In this document: positions 25,113 to 33,437 of the stretch, piece after piece | How the letters are laid out: every line of letters begins with the position of its first letter | Position numbering within the stretch: the stretch's first letter is position 1 | NCBI GenBank assembly: GCA_023953905.1 | Contig: JAMLJA010000003.1 | Location: 62,001 to 126,000 of the forward strand | Source of the DNA: Rhizobiaceae bacterium | Lineage (GTDB): Bacteria; Pseudomonadota; Alphaproteobacteria; Rhizobiales; Rhizobiaceae | Reading direction: 5' to 3' | Length of the DNA: 64,000 bases | Position numbers and translations under genes: made by a program | Notes under the pieces: generated by a model | Told to the model about the DNA's origin: nothing | Database searches by the model: none | The model's input: only the letters and a program-made list of their open reading frames with translations

Positions 25113-25397
25113 ATGATGAGCATTGCAGACGTTGCGGAGAAGATGCGTTCCCGCGTCGAAAGTTCCGGATTCGACCGTTCGATGAAATTCGATACCGGCG
25201 CGGACGGCGTCATCGTCATCGACGGCACCACCATTTCGACCACCGACGCGCCGGCGGACTGCACGATTTCGCTGTCGCTCGAGGATCTGGAAGCCCTGCT
25301 GGCTGGCGAATTGAGCCCGACGGCAGCCTTCATGCAGGGCAAGCTGAAAGTCGAGGGCGACATGTCGATCGCCATGGCGCTAAGCCAGGTTATCTAA
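25113..25397 (+). CDS. SCP-2 sterol-transfer family protein
   Basis: A 94-residue protein that is essentially a single SCP2 domain: FDTGADGVIVIDGTTISTTDAPADC, ISLSLEDLEALLAGELSPTAAFMQGKLKVEGDMSIAMALSQVI. The PTAAFMQGKLKVEGDM segment is the family hallmark. Such proteins bind lipids or acyl-CoA in a hydrophobic cleft; the substrate in bacteria is unknown. The start is ATG 25113, with AAGAGG eight bases before; ATG 25116 is equally possible. It stands alone between the flagellar cluster and a bidirectional terminator. Confidence 0.85.
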   Translation: MMSIADVAEKMRSRVESSGFDRSMKFDTGADGVIVIDGTTISTTDAPADCTISLSLEDLEALLAGELSPTAAFMQGKLKVEGDMSIAMALSQVI

Positions 25398-25414
25398 CCA
25401 GACGCGAATTGACG

Positions 25415-25446
25415 AAAAAAGGGCCGGCAATCAACCGGCCCTTTTT
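25415..25446. terminator. Bidirectional intrinsic terminator
   Basis: Stem AAAAAGGGCCGG/CCGGCCCTTTTT with a short loop has an A run on the left and a T run on the right, so it works for the plus-strand SCP2 gene and for the minus-strand acetyltransferase that ends at 25470. Confidence 0.88.
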
Positions 25447-25469
25447 CATTTGGCCTGAGGGAAACGTGG

Positions 25470-26042
25470 CTATGCGGCAGCTGCCAGCAAGGTCTTGAAG
25501 ACCTTCCGACCCGTCGCGCGCAACACACCATGCGCGCCGTCAAGCGCACCATCTTCCAATTCCAGCGCCAGAAAGCGATGCTGCTCGTAGGGTCCGGGCA
25601 TGGAGAGGCTGCCGGTCTTTTCGGCGCTGAAACCAAAACGCGCATAATAGGGCGCATCGCCAACCAGCAGGATCGCCTTGTGACCGAGACGTCGCGCTTC
25701 GTCGATCGCAACGCGCATCAGCGCTGAGCCGACGCCAGCGCTCTTGAGCGACGGGTCAACAGCCAGCGGACCGAGCAGAAGGGCGGAGCGATCGCCCGCG
25801 GCGACATCCCACAGACGCACCGTTCCGATGAGCATGCCATCGGCAGCGCGCGCCACGAAAGCCAGACCTTCGGACGGCCTGCGCCCGCGTCTCAGCTTTT
25901 CGGACGATTTGCGCTTGCGTCCGGACCCCATGGCCCGGTCAAGCAGGTTTTCACGCGCCGCAATGTCCACATCGTTTTCGGCAACGACGGAAAATGGCGA
26001 CGGCTGAATTTCGGCAACAGCGATCATCTGACGAGAACCCAT
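25470..26042 (-). CDS. GNAT family N-acetyltransferase
   Basis: About 190 residues. The acetyl-CoA fold is seen in GLAFVARAADGMLIGTVRLWDV, LLLGPLAVDPSLKSAGVGSALMRVAIDEARRLGHKAILLVGDAPYYARFGF, where LAVDPSLKSAGVGSAL is the pyrophosphate-binding loop, and PYYARFGF the usual helix-strand end. The substrate is not predictable. The start is uncertain: ATG 26042 is used here, with GTG 26063 and ATG 26027 as alternatives and no clear ribosome site for any. Confidence 0.82.
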   Translation of the reverse strand: MGSRQMIAVAEIQPSPFSVVAENDVDIAARENLLDRAMGSGRKRKSSEKLRRGRRPSEGLAFVARAADGMLIGTVRLWDVAAGDRSALLLGPLAVDPSLKSAGVGSALMRVAIDEARRLGHKAILLVGDAPYYARFGFSAEKTGSLSMPGPYEQHRFLALELEDGALDGAHGVLRATGRKVFKTLLAAAA

Positions 26043-26104
26043 CACAAGCGGGGTGATTTCCACGAGCGAACTCGGGAGGACGCTGGTGAAGCGCCCTCTC
26101 GAAG

Positions 26105-26134
26105 GATCTGACGGCTATTTGATTCCGTCAGATC
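26105..26134 (-). terminator. Hairpin overlapping the end of the decarboxylase gene
   Basis: A perfect 10-bp stem GATCTGACGG/CCGTCAGATC with a 10-nt loop spans the decarboxylase stop codon (26128-26130). There is no T run after it on the minus strand, so it may be a weak or Rho-assisted terminator or an mRNA 3' end stabiliser. Confidence 0.4.
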
Positions 26135-27264
26135 ACGTAGGATCGGAGCGGCTCGAAGCCGTTAAAGGCGACGGCCGAATAGGTGGTGGTGTAAGCACCG
26201 GTGCCTTCGATCAGCACTTCGTCGCCAATCGTCAGCGACAAAGGCAGGGGATATGGCGTCTTCTCGTACATCACATCAGCCGAATCGCAGGTCGGGCCGG
26301 CAAGCACGCAAGGTGCGGACTCGTCGCCGTCACGCGGGGTAACGATTGGATACCGGATCGCCTCGTCCATCGTCTCGGCCAGACCGCCAAACTTGCCGAT
26401 GTCGAGATAGACCCAGCGCACATTGTCGTTGTCTGCCTTCTTGGAGATAAGCACGACTTCCGACTTGATGACGCCTGCATTGCCGACCATGCCACGGCCG
26501 GGCTCGATGATGGTCTCTGGAAGACGGTTGCCGAAGTGCTTGGAGAGGGCTTCGAAGATCGCCTGTCCGTAGGCCTGCGCGACCGGCACGTCCTTCAGGT
26601 AACGGGTCGGGAAACCGCCGCCCATATTGACCATCTTGAGCACGATGCCTTCGTCGGCGAGCGTCGCGAACACCTTCTTGGCATCGCCCAGCGCACGGTC
26701 CCAGGCCGACAGGTCGCACTGCTGCGAACCGACATGGAACGACACGCCATAAGCGTCGAGGCCGAGCGCATAGGCATGGCGAAGCACGTCAACGGCCATC
26801 GCGGGCACGCAGCCAAATTTGCGCGAAAGAGGCCATTCGGCGCCCTCCCCGTCCGTCAGAACGCGGCAGAAAACCCGGCTGCCGGGAGCAGCGCGAGCAA
26901 CCTTTTCGACTTCTTCGACGCAGTCGACGGCGAACAGACGGATGCCGAGTTCGAAGGCGCGCGCAATGTCGCGCTCCTTCTTGATCGTGTTGCCGAAGGA
27001 AATGCGCTCGGCGGGAGCGCCCGCGTCCATGGCCATTTCGACTTCGGCGACGCTCGCCGTGTCGAAGGATGATCCCATCGATGCAAGAAGGCGCAGGATC
27101 TCGGGCGCCGGATTTGCCTTGACGGCGTAGTAGATGCGGGAATCCGGAAGCGCCTTTTCGAAGGCGTTGAAATTGTCACGCACGACGTCGAGGTCAACCA
27201 CGAGGCAGGGACCGGCCGGGCGTCGGGTTGCGAGGAAATCGAGGATTCGCTGGGTAGCGGCCAT
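26128..27264 (-). CDS. Ornithine/lysine/diaminopimelate-type PLP decarboxylase (probable ornithine decarboxylase)
   Basis: A 378-residue fold type III decarboxylase that makes putrescine (or cadaverine). The PLP lysine is Lys49 in YYAVKANPAPEILRLL; further landmarks are SFDTASVAEVEMAM, GVSFHVGSQQ, NMGGGFPTRY, EPGRGMVGNAG, and the C-terminal catalytic GPTCDSADV with its active-site Cys. It ends GAYTTTYSAVAFNGF. Small eukaryotic-type enzymes of this kind in rhizobia use ornithine and lysine. The start is at ATG 27264, with GGAGAG eight bases before; the frame is open much further upstream but that stretch is leader RNA. Its product feeds homospermidine synthase (50006). Confidence 0.92.
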   Translation of the reverse strand: MAATQRILDFLATRRPAGPCLVVDLDVVRDNFNAFEKALPDSRIYYAVKANPAPEILRLLASMGSSFDTASVAEVEMAMDAGAPAERISFGNTIKKERDIARAFELGIRLFAVDCVEEVEKVARAAPGSRVFCRVLTDGEGAEWPLSRKFGCVPAMAVDVLRHAYALGLDAYGVSFHVGSQQCDLSAWDRALGDAKKVFATLADEGIVLKMVNMGGGFPTRYLKDVPVAQAYGQAIFEALSKHFGNRLPETIIEPGRGMVGNAGVIKSEVVLISKKADNDNVRWVYLDIGKFGGLAETMDEAIRYPIVTPRDGDESAPCVLAGPTCDSADVMYEKTPYPLPLSLTIGDEVLIEGTGAYTTTYSAVAFNGFEPLRSYVI

Positions 27265-27780
27265 TGTCGTCTCTCCAAATGCGCCATTCAGGCGCGGCAT
27301 AAGGCTCGCGCTCACATGGCATAGCGCCACGTGGATACGCGGTGGACAAAGGCGGGACAGAATCTCGTGGCGCCGGCCTTTGGAGACCCCGGAACCACTT
27401 AATTGCCATCTCGCGGCGGTGGACGTCCGGCACCCCGGCCGAATGTCCGCTTTGTCTGCCTTGGCTTGGAGGGAGATCCCACCGCACTGCCGGCAATGAA
27501 GGTGTGCCTCTTCAGTAACCCCGGTTTTTGGACAACCGGAAGAGAACCAGAAAGGCCCGCACCGTCGTTGCTTCAAGACGTCCTCGGATCGGCGGTTGGC
27601 CGCTGAACCGACCGGGTTCGTTACTCCCCGGTTACCTGCCCTCGCCTCGCCATTCCGAGGTTCGGGGGACGCCCACAGGCACGTGCGACTTTGGGCAAGC
27701 GCGGATATATGGATAGCCCCCGTCACAATCAATGAAAATCGGCACAAAGGTTGAAAAAAAATCGCACGCGACCGATGCTG
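27265..27780 (-). promoter_or_regulatory. Long 5' leader of the decarboxylase gene, candidate speF motif RNA
   Basis: More than 500 bases separate the decarboxylase start from the divergent amidase gene. On the minus strand the block at about 27585-27470 holds a hairpin with stem CCGGTT/AACCGG (27521-27539) inside an outer CTCTT/AAGAG pairing (27508-27544), followed by GC-rich segments. Alphaproteobacterial ornithine decarboxylase genes are known to carry the speF leader motif (Rfam family), and from memory this block resembles it. No covariance search was possible. The region also contains the promoters of both divergent genes; no other gene is seen in it. Confidence 0.55.
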
Positions 27781-27806
27781 CATTCATTCTGAGCAAGGGC
27801 TGACAC

Positions 27807-29003
27807 ATGATGAGCATGCGCGATCGCTTCAATGCCTTCCTTGATCTGCCCGACACCCCGGTTTCCAGTGCTCAGTCAGGCCCGCTCGCGGGGATGACGC
27901 TGGGCGTGAAGGACATTTTCGACGTGGCCGGCTACATCACCGGCTGCGGGAATCCGCAGAAGCAGGCCGAATCAGAACCAGCGGCAACCACTGCTCCCGC
28001 AGTCCAGAAGCTGCTGGATGCAGGCGCGCGATTCGTCGGCAAGACGCAGACTGAAGAGCTCGCCTTTTCCATGCTCGGGCAGAATGTACATTTTCCGCAT
28101 CCCGTGAATCCCGCTGCCCCGGACCGTGTCACTGGTGGGTCTTCATCGGGTTCGGTCGCTGCGGTGGCAGGTGGTCTGGCCGATATCGCGACAGGTTCGG
28201 ATACCGGCGGCTCCATTCGCGCGCCTGCAAGCTTCTGCGGTCTGGTCGGGCTGCGCACCACGCATGGCGCAATCTCGCTGGACGGGACGATGCCGCTTGC
28301 GCCGTCCTTTGACACGTTTGGCTGGTTCACGCGCGACATTGAGCTTTACGAACGGGTCGGCACAGTTCTTCTGGGGCCAGCCATGTCCGCGCCGATGCCT
28401 ATTCGCCCGCTTCGAATCGAGGCGCTCGATAGCCTTCTCATGGGGCCTGATGAAGCAGCCGAGTACAGGCGGATTGCCAAGCTGGTCGCCGAATCAATTG
28501 GCGCACCGCGCGAGGCAGCCCCTCCCAGCCAATCCATCGACCAACTCTATTGGGCGATCCGCAAGCTGCAGGCCCGCGAAGCCTGGGATGCTCACCGTGA
28601 CTGGATCGAGCAACCCGGCAGGCAGATGGGAGATGCGGTGCTCCAGCGTTTCCTTTTCGGAAAGACCGTGAGCGACGCAGATATGAAGGCCGAAACGGCG
28701 TTGCGCGCAGCATTCACCCAATGGCTGGGCGATTTGCTTGGCGATGACGGCGTCCTTGTGATGCCGACGGTGCCCTGCCCCGCACCGAAAAGCGATGCCG
28801 GTCCGCAGGTATTCTCGGATTTTCGTGAACAGGCAATACGCCTGCTCTGCTGGTCGGGTCTCTCGGGCTTCCCGCAGATCACGCTGCCGCTGGGCACGGT
28901 GGACGGTGCGCCGTTCGGTATTTCATTGCTCGGTCCCTCAGGCAGCGACATGGCGTTGATCGCGATTGCGAAACGCGTACTTGCCGACACCAGGCACGCC
29001 TGA
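27807..29003 (+). CDS. Amidase signature family amidase
   Basis: A 398-residue amidase/GatA-like hydrolase with the Ser-cisSer-Lys triad: the lysine in LGVKDIFDVAGYITGCGN, the first serine in the Gly/Ser loop VTGGSSSGSVAAVAGGLAD, and the nucleophile in ATGSDTGGSIRAPASFCGLVGLR. The sequence GLSGFPQITLPLG near the end is typical. It is shorter than GatA (about 485), so it is a stand-alone amidase whose substrate is unknown, rather than the tRNA amidotransferase subunit. ATGATGAGCATG offers several starts. The LysR gene follows after one base and may control it or be cotranscribed. Confidence 0.9.
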   Translation: MMSMRDRFNAFLDLPDTPVSSAQSGPLAGMTLGVKDIFDVAGYITGCGNPQKQAESEPAATTAPAVQKLLDAGARFVGKTQTEELAFSMLGQNVHFPHPVNPAAPDRVTGGSSSGSVAAVAGGLADIATGSDTGGSIRAPASFCGLVGLRTTHGAISLDGTMPLAPSFDTFGWFTRDIELYERVGTVLLGPAMSAPMPIRPLRIEALDSLLMGPDEAAEYRRIAKLVAESIGAPREAAPPSQSIDQLYWAIRKLQAREAWDAHRDWIEQPGRQMGDAVLQRFLFGKTVSDADMKAETALRAAFTQWLGDLLGDDGVLVMPTVPCPAPKSDAGPQVFSDFREQAIRLLCWSGLSGFPQITLPLGTVDGAPFGISLLGPSGSDMALIAIAKRVLADTRHA

Positions 29004-29004
29004 G

Positions 29005-29916
29005 ATGGACACACTTACGCGCATGCGCGCCTTTATCGACGTGGTCGAGGCAGAGGGCTTTTCCGCTGCCGGCCGCAAGATCGGGCGCTCGAAGGCGCTG
29101 CTGTCGAAATATGTGCGCGAACTGGAAGACGAACTCGGCGTTCTGCTGCTCAATCGCACCACGCGTCAATTTTCCCTCACCGAAGCTGGTCACACCTATT
29201 ACAAGCGCGCGTCGGAACTGGTGGCAGAGATCGACGGACTTCAGGAGATCATCCGCGATAGGTCCGGCGACGTGCGCGGCCGCGTCAAACTGTCGGCGGC
29301 ACGGACCTTCGCCGACGCCCCGATCGGGCAATCTCTGATCGATTTTGCCAAGCAGCATCCAGACATCGTGCTTGAAATCCATCTCGATGACCGCTTCGTG
29401 GACCTCATCGAGGAAGGATTCGACCTGGCAATCCGAATCACGCGCCTTGAGAATTCGTCGCTGATCGCACGCAAGCTCTCGCCCTTCTCCATCAGGATCG
29501 TGGCATCGCCGGAAGTCATCGAGAAATACGGCATTCCGTCGAAACCTCAGGATCTGGCGAGTCTGCCCTGTGTCATCGACACCAATGGTCGATGGCTGTC
29601 CAACTGGCAGTTTCAGAGGGACAATGGCGATATCTTCAGTGTCGCCGTCAGCGGGCCGTTGGAGGTCAACAGCCCTCTGGCCGCACGCGCAGCCGCGCTC
29701 TCAGGCCTCGGCTTTTCGATCCTGCCGGATTTCATCGCCGAAGCAGACATTCAATCCGGCCGACTGATCAACGTCCTCGATGAGTTTCTGCCGGCGAACG
29801 GCGGCATCTTCGTGGTCTATCCTCATCGGCGCTACCTCCCGGCCAAGGTGCGCGTTCTCGTAGATTTCCTTGTGCAATGGTTCAAATACAACAAGCGCGA
29901 GACGTTCACGTCCTAA
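29005..29916 (+). CDS. LysR family transcriptional regulator
   Basis: A 303-residue regulator. The N-terminal winged helix (1-60) reads MDTLTRMRAFIDVVEAEGFSAAGRKIGRSKALLSKYVRELEDELGVLLLNRTTRQFSLTEAG in outline, split here by its recognition helix RSKALLSKYVREL. The substrate-binding half begins near GRVKLSAARTFADAP. It resembles the CrgA/AaeR subgroup. The ATG at 29005 lies two bases after the amidase stop. The ligand is unknown; the neighbouring amidase is the likeliest target. Confidence 0.92.
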   Translation: MDTLTRMRAFIDVVEAEGFSAAGRKIGRSKALLSKYVRELEDELGVLLLNRTTRQFSLTEAGHTYYKRASELVAEIDGLQEIIRDRSGDVRGRVKLSAARTFADAPIGQSLIDFAKQHPDIVLEIHLDDRFVDLIEEGFDLAIRITRLENSSLIARKLSPFSIRIVASPEVIEKYGIPSKPQDLASLPCVIDTNGRWLSNWQFQRDNGDIFSVAVSGPLEVNSPLAARAAALSGLGFSILPDFIAEADIQSGRLINVLDEFLPANGGIFVVYPHRRYLPAKVRVLVDFLVQWFKYNKRETFTS

Positions 29917-29972
29917 TTCCGCCGATTTTTTCAAGTCTCTGCCGAAGTGCTTCCGAAAGGCCGGATTCAACC

Positions 29973-30632
29973 ATGCGATTCACCATGCGAGATACGATTC
30001 GCGCCGCTCTTCTGCTGACTGCTGTCGCGGCGGCCACGCCAGTCCTTGCCCATCCGCATGTCTTTGCGGAGGCGCGGCTCGATGTCGACGTCGATGCCCA
30101 GGGCAATGTGTCCGCACTCAAGCATGTCTGGCGTTTCGACGATCTCTTCTCCAGCACCGTGCTGGTTGAATTCGACAAGAACGCGGACCTGAAGCTGGAC
30201 AAGTCGGAGCTGCAGGACGTCTCCCGGACGATTTACGACTCGCTTGCCGAGTTCAACTATTTCCAGCTGGTGACCGTGAACGGCAAGGACGTTGCCATGA
30301 AACGCCCCGATCAGCTGATCGCCACGTTTGAGCACAATCAGCTGATGATAATGTTCAAGTCCGAACCCGTAGAACCGCTGAAGCTGGCGGGGCGCGTTGA
30401 TTTCGGCGTCTACGATCCGACGTTCTATACGGCGATCGATTTTGTGGAAGACACTCAGATGGCGGTCAACGACATGCCTTCAACCTGCGCCCGCACTGTC
30501 GTTCGACCCGACCCCGACGAAGCGCTCGCGCAGAACCAGGCATCGCTGACCGAGGATTTCTTCAATGATCCGGCGGGCACGGATATCAGCAAGATCTTCG
30601 CCACGCGTCTCGAACTGAACTGCAAGAGTTGA
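29973..30632 (+). CDS. DUF1007 family periplasmic protein
   Basis: A 219-residue exported protein. The signal peptide ends near VLA/HPH, and the mature protein begins with the family hallmark HPHVFAEARLDVDVD, followed by WRFDDLFSSTVLVEFDKNADLKLDKSEL, an acidic stretch that recalls a calcium-binding loop, and GVYDPTFYTAIDF. DUF1007 proteins usually sit beside NicO-type metal exporters, as here, where the transporter starts four bases later. A role in presenting nickel, cobalt or zinc is inferred. An alternative start is ATG 29985. Confidence 0.85.
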   Translation: MRFTMRDTIRAALLLTAVAAATPVLAHPHVFAEARLDVDVDAQGNVSALKHVWRFDDLFSSTVLVEFDKNADLKLDKSELQDVSRTIYDSLAEFNYFQLVTVNGKDVAMKRPDQLIATFEHNQLMIMFKSEPVEPLKLAGRVDFGVYDPTFYTAIDFVEDTQMAVNDMPSTCARTVVRPDPDEALAQNQASLTEDFFNDPAGTDISKIFATRLELNCKS

Positions 30633-30635
30633 TCG

Positions 30636-31724
30636 ATGAGGAAGATGCTTGCGCGTGCAGTGTTTGCCCTGCTTCTGCTGAGCTATGTCATCGGCCATTT
30701 TCTGGCGCCTGCGCATGCCAGTTCGCTTGGTATTGGTACCAATGAGGCAATGCTGCCTTCGACAGGCTATTTCGCCAGCCTGATGAACTGGGTGAACGTT
30801 CAGCAGCAGGATTTCTATCGGGCCCTGACAGGTTCGCTCAAGTCCATGCGCGATGGCGGTGGCGGCTTCTGGGCGCTTGTGGGCCTGTCCTTTGTCTACG
30901 GAATATTCCATGCCGCAGGCCCCGGTCACGGCAAGGCGGTGATTTCCTCCTATATGCTGGCGAATGAGGTGGCCCTGCGGCGCGGAGTCATGCTCTCATT
31001 CGTTTCCGCCATGCTTCAGGCTGTTACCGCGATTGTCATGATGCTCGCGGTCTTTCTGATCCTGCGCGGCAGCTCGGTGTCCATGACGGATGCGACGCAC
31101 TTCCTGGAGATAGCGTCCTACGCGTTGATCACCCTGTTTGGTGCGTGGCTACTCTGGAAGAAGGCCTGGCCGCGCCTCGCTGGCCTTTTCGGGCGCAACC
31201 CGGCGGTCAGCCTGTCATCGGCAACGGCTCATCCGCACGCACATGACCATGACCACGCCACGTGTGGGCACGGCGATCGTGGCCACATCCGTTTGGCACA
31301 TGGCGGCGGGCCGATTGCTCAACAAACACATCATCATACCGGCGAAGTCTGCTCCACCTGCGGCCACAGCCATGCCCCGGACCCGACGCTTCTGTCAGGC
31401 GACCGGTTCGATTGGCGCACGGCCTGGTCCGCGGTTGCGGCTGTCGGACTGCGTCCCTGCTCGGGCGCGCTGATCGTCCTCACCTTCGCCTTCCTGAATG
31501 GGCTTTGGCTGGGCGGCGTCTTGTCCGTTTTCGCCATGGCGATTGGCACTGCCATCACCGTCGCAACGCTCGCCACGATTGCCGTGACCGCCAAAAACTG
31601 GGCGGTGGCGATGGCCGGGGATGGTCGCGCCGGCAATCGCCTTCACGCGATCATCGAGATTGGTGGCGCGGCATTAGTGTTCCTGCTCGGTCTTCTTCTG
31701 TTGACCGCGAGCCTGAACGACTGA
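30636..31724 (+). CDS. NicO family nickel/cobalt exporter
   Basis: A 362-residue inner-membrane transporter with an N-terminal signal-like helix and about six further helices. VYGIFHAAGPGHGKAVISSYMLA carries the conserved His motif of the NicO/RcnA family. Between the two membrane halves lies a His/Asp/Cys-rich cytoplasmic loop (about 195-250: HPHAHDHDHATCGHGDRGH, HHHTGEVCSTCGHSHA), a likely metal sensor. GLRPCSGALIVLTFAFLNG is the second signature. It forms a two-gene unit with the DUF1007 protein. Metal specificity cannot be read from sequence. Confidence 0.88.
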   Translation: MRKMLARAVFALLLLSYVIGHFLAPAHASSLGIGTNEAMLPSTGYFASLMNWVNVQQQDFYRALTGSLKSMRDGGGGFWALVGLSFVYGIFHAAGPGHGKAVISSYMLANEVALRRGVMLSFVSAMLQAVTAIVMMLAVFLILRGSSVSMTDATHFLEIASYALITLFGAWLLWKKAWPRLAGLFGRNPAVSLSSATAHPHAHDHDHATCGHGDRGHIRLAHGGGPIAQQTHHHTGEVCSTCGHSHAPDPTLLSGDRFDWRTAWSAVAAVGLRPCSGALIVLTFAFLNGLWLGGVLSVFAMAIGTAITVATLATIAVTAKNWAVAMAGDGRAGNRLHAIIEIGGAALVFLLGLLLLTASLND

Positions 31725-31726
31725 GC

Positions 31727-32227
31727 CTAGCGGCGCTTCTCAAGCTTGTGGAAGCGCTTGACGATACGCTCGCGCTTCAACTTCGACAGTCTTTCGATCC
31801 AGAAGATCCCGTCGAGTTGATCGATCTCATGCTGATGACAGACAGCGAGCAAACCGTCCGCCTCTTCGCTCGCTTCCGCTCCCTCCAAGGTGCGATAGCT
31901 CACCCGCACGCGTTGCGCGCGTTCTATCTGCTCGGTCACGCCGGGCATGGAGACGCTGCCTTCGATATGGTGCACTCTTTCCTCGGAGGCCCATTCGATC
32001 CGCGGATTCACATAGACGCGAGCCGGCTCCGACACGGAAAGCTGCAGGACGACGACGCGTTTTCCCACACCGATATGCGGCCCCGTGATCCCGATCCCTG
32101 GCGCGGCCTTCATTGTGTCAAGTAGATCGTCGGCAAGCGCACGAAGACCAGCATCGAATACGGCCACAGGCTCCGCGACCATCCTTAGCCGCGGATCGGG
32201 AAACCTGACGATGGTCCGGACAGCCAA
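31727..32227 (-). CDS. Peptide deformylase-like protein lacking metal ligands
   Basis: A 166-residue protein clearly related to peptide deformylase (VRFPDPRLRMVAEPV at the start), which removes formyl from nascent proteins. All three motifs are altered. Motif 1, GxGxAAxQ, reads GIGITGPHIG. Motif 2, EGCLS, reads EGSVS, so the metal-binding Cys is lost. Motif 3, HEIDHLxG, reads HEIDQLDG, so the second metal-binding His is Gln. Normal deformylase activity is therefore unlikely, and the open frame is kept. It is last in a minus-strand run 18 bases after the DenD-like gene. Confidence 0.85.
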   Translation of the reverse strand: MAVRTIVRFPDPRLRMVAEPVAVFDAGLRALADDLLDTMKAAPGIGITGPHIGVGKRVVVLQLSVSEPARVYVNPRIEWASEERVHHIEGSVSMPGVTEQIERAQRVRVSYRTLEGAEASEEADGLLAVCHQHEIDQLDGIFWIERLSKLKRERIVKRFHKLEKRR

Positions 32228-32245
32228 ATCCGCTCCGCGACGGGG

Positions 32246-33223
32246 TCAGGCGATCTTGCCGCCCAGTTCTTCCTCGATGTGGGTCTTGATGATCTCATCG
32301 AAGCTTGATTCAGCCTTGAAGCCGAGTTCGCGGGCGCGCTTGCCTTCGAAACGTGTGGGCCAGTTCTTCACAAGCGCCCAGACTGCCTCATCATGCTCGT
32401 CACGAATCCGCTTGACGACATTCTCGCCTGCAATGCGCCCCAGCGCCTCGATCTGCTCGCCGACCGTTACCGCCACTCCCGGCATTGTGATGTTGCGGCG
32501 CGCACCGACAGTTTCACCATCGATCTCCGCGCCATGCATGAGGAAACCGACCGCAGCGCGCGGGCTGGCATGGGTATGGACAACGCTGCGCGGCACCGGC
32601 AGCAACGCTTCCTGCCCTGCCAGGGGCTCGCGGATGATGCCGGAGAAGAAGCTGGAAGCGGCCTTGTTGGCCTTGCCCGGACGCACGCAAATGGTTGGCA
32701 GACGAATGCCGATACCATCCATGAAGCCGCGCCGGGTGTAGTCGTTCAGGATGAGTTCGCTCATCAGTTTCTGCGTACCGTAGGAGGACAGCGGAACGCG
32801 ATGGAAGTCATCCGGTATGACATCCGGGAACGGCCCGCCATAGACCGCGATGGACGACGAAAACACGACTCGCGGCGTATAGCCTTCGACCAGGCGGATT
32901 GCATCAAAAAGTGCCTTCGAGCCGTCGAGATTGACACGGTAACCCAGATCGAAATCGGCTTCCGCCTCGCCGGAAACGATCCCCGCGAGATGAAAGATCA
33001 CGTCGGGACGCGAAGCGATCATCTTCGATGCTGCTCCATCATCGGCCATGTCGCCCGTGTGGATGGTGACGTCTACACCCCCTGCGTCAGGCATAGGTGC
33101 TGCAACGATATCCTGAAGCTCGAGAGCCGTAATTTTCTGCCCACGAAGCGTGCCTTCCTTCAGCAGGCGCGTCGTCAGCTTGCGGCCGATCATGCCAGCC
33201 GCACCAGTCATCAAAATGCGCAT
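32246..33223 (-). CDS. denD: NAD-dependent epimerase/dehydratase family, D-erythronate dehydrogenase (DenD)-like
   Basis: A 325-residue extended SDR. The nucleotide loop is MRILMTGAAGMIGRKL (1-16), the catalytic serine lies in VVFSSSIAVYGG, and the Tyr-Lys pair in SSYGTQKLMSELILNDY. The sequence GIRLPTICVRPGKANKAASSFFSGIIREPL is characteristic of the DenD branch, which oxidises D-erythronate and feeds it towards dihydroxyacetone phosphate. The start is ATG 33223 with GGGAGG eight bases before; the 35-residue upstream extension is unlikely. Substrate is inferred from family resemblance only, and no kinase/isomerase partners are nearby. Confidence 0.78.
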   Translation of the reverse strand: MRILMTGAAGMIGRKLTTRLLKEGTLRGQKITALELQDIVAAPMPDAGGVDVTIHTGDMADDGAASKMIASRPDVIFHLAGIVSGEAEADFDLGYRVNLDGSKALFDAIRLVEGYTPRVVFSSSIAVYGGPFPDVIPDDFHRVPLSSYGTQKLMSELILNDYTRRGFMDGIGIRLPTICVRPGKANKAASSFFSGIIREPLAGQEALLPVPRSVVHTHASPRAAVGFLMHGAEIDGETVGARRNITMPGVAVTVGEQIEALGRIAGENVVKRIRDEHDEAVWALVKNWPTRFEGKRARELGFKAESSFDEIIKTHIEEELGGKIA

Positions 33224-33224
33224 T

Positions 33225-33431
33225 TCATCCTCCCTTGCGACTGCGTCCGCGCAGCCAGAAAACCAGAAAGAAGGCCGCCACGAAGCCAACAGCAATCGCA
33301 CCGGCCGCAAATGTAGAATAGCTGCCAACCACCAGCATGATCTTCGGCATCAGGAAAGCGACGATCCCGAAGCCGAAGAAGATGATTGCTGCGGCAACGA
33401 CCGCATTGCGTTTGCTGCTATCCATGATCAT
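33225..33431 (-). CDS. Small two-helix membrane protein
   Basis: A 68-residue protein with two predicted membrane helices (about 10-34 and 41-60) and a positively charged tail RGRSRKGG. It lies six bases after the SDR gene and one base before denD, so it is part of that operon. An AGGACC site precedes ATG 33431; ATG 33425 is an alternative. It is not recognised; the placement suggests it is coexpressed with sugar-acid dehydrogenases. Confidence 0.65.
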   Translation of the reverse strand: MIMDSSKRNAVVAAAIIFFGFGIVAFLMPKIMLVVGSYSTFAAGAIAVGFVAAFFLVFWLRGRSRKGG

Positions 33432-33437
33432 GAGGTC

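Noticed and set aside
27265..27783. A 551-residue form of the decarboxylase starting at 27783
   Set aside because: The extra 173 residues have no resemblance to the enzyme, the family starts near MAATQ, and a GGAGAG site precedes ATG 27264. The open frame overlaps the leader RNA.
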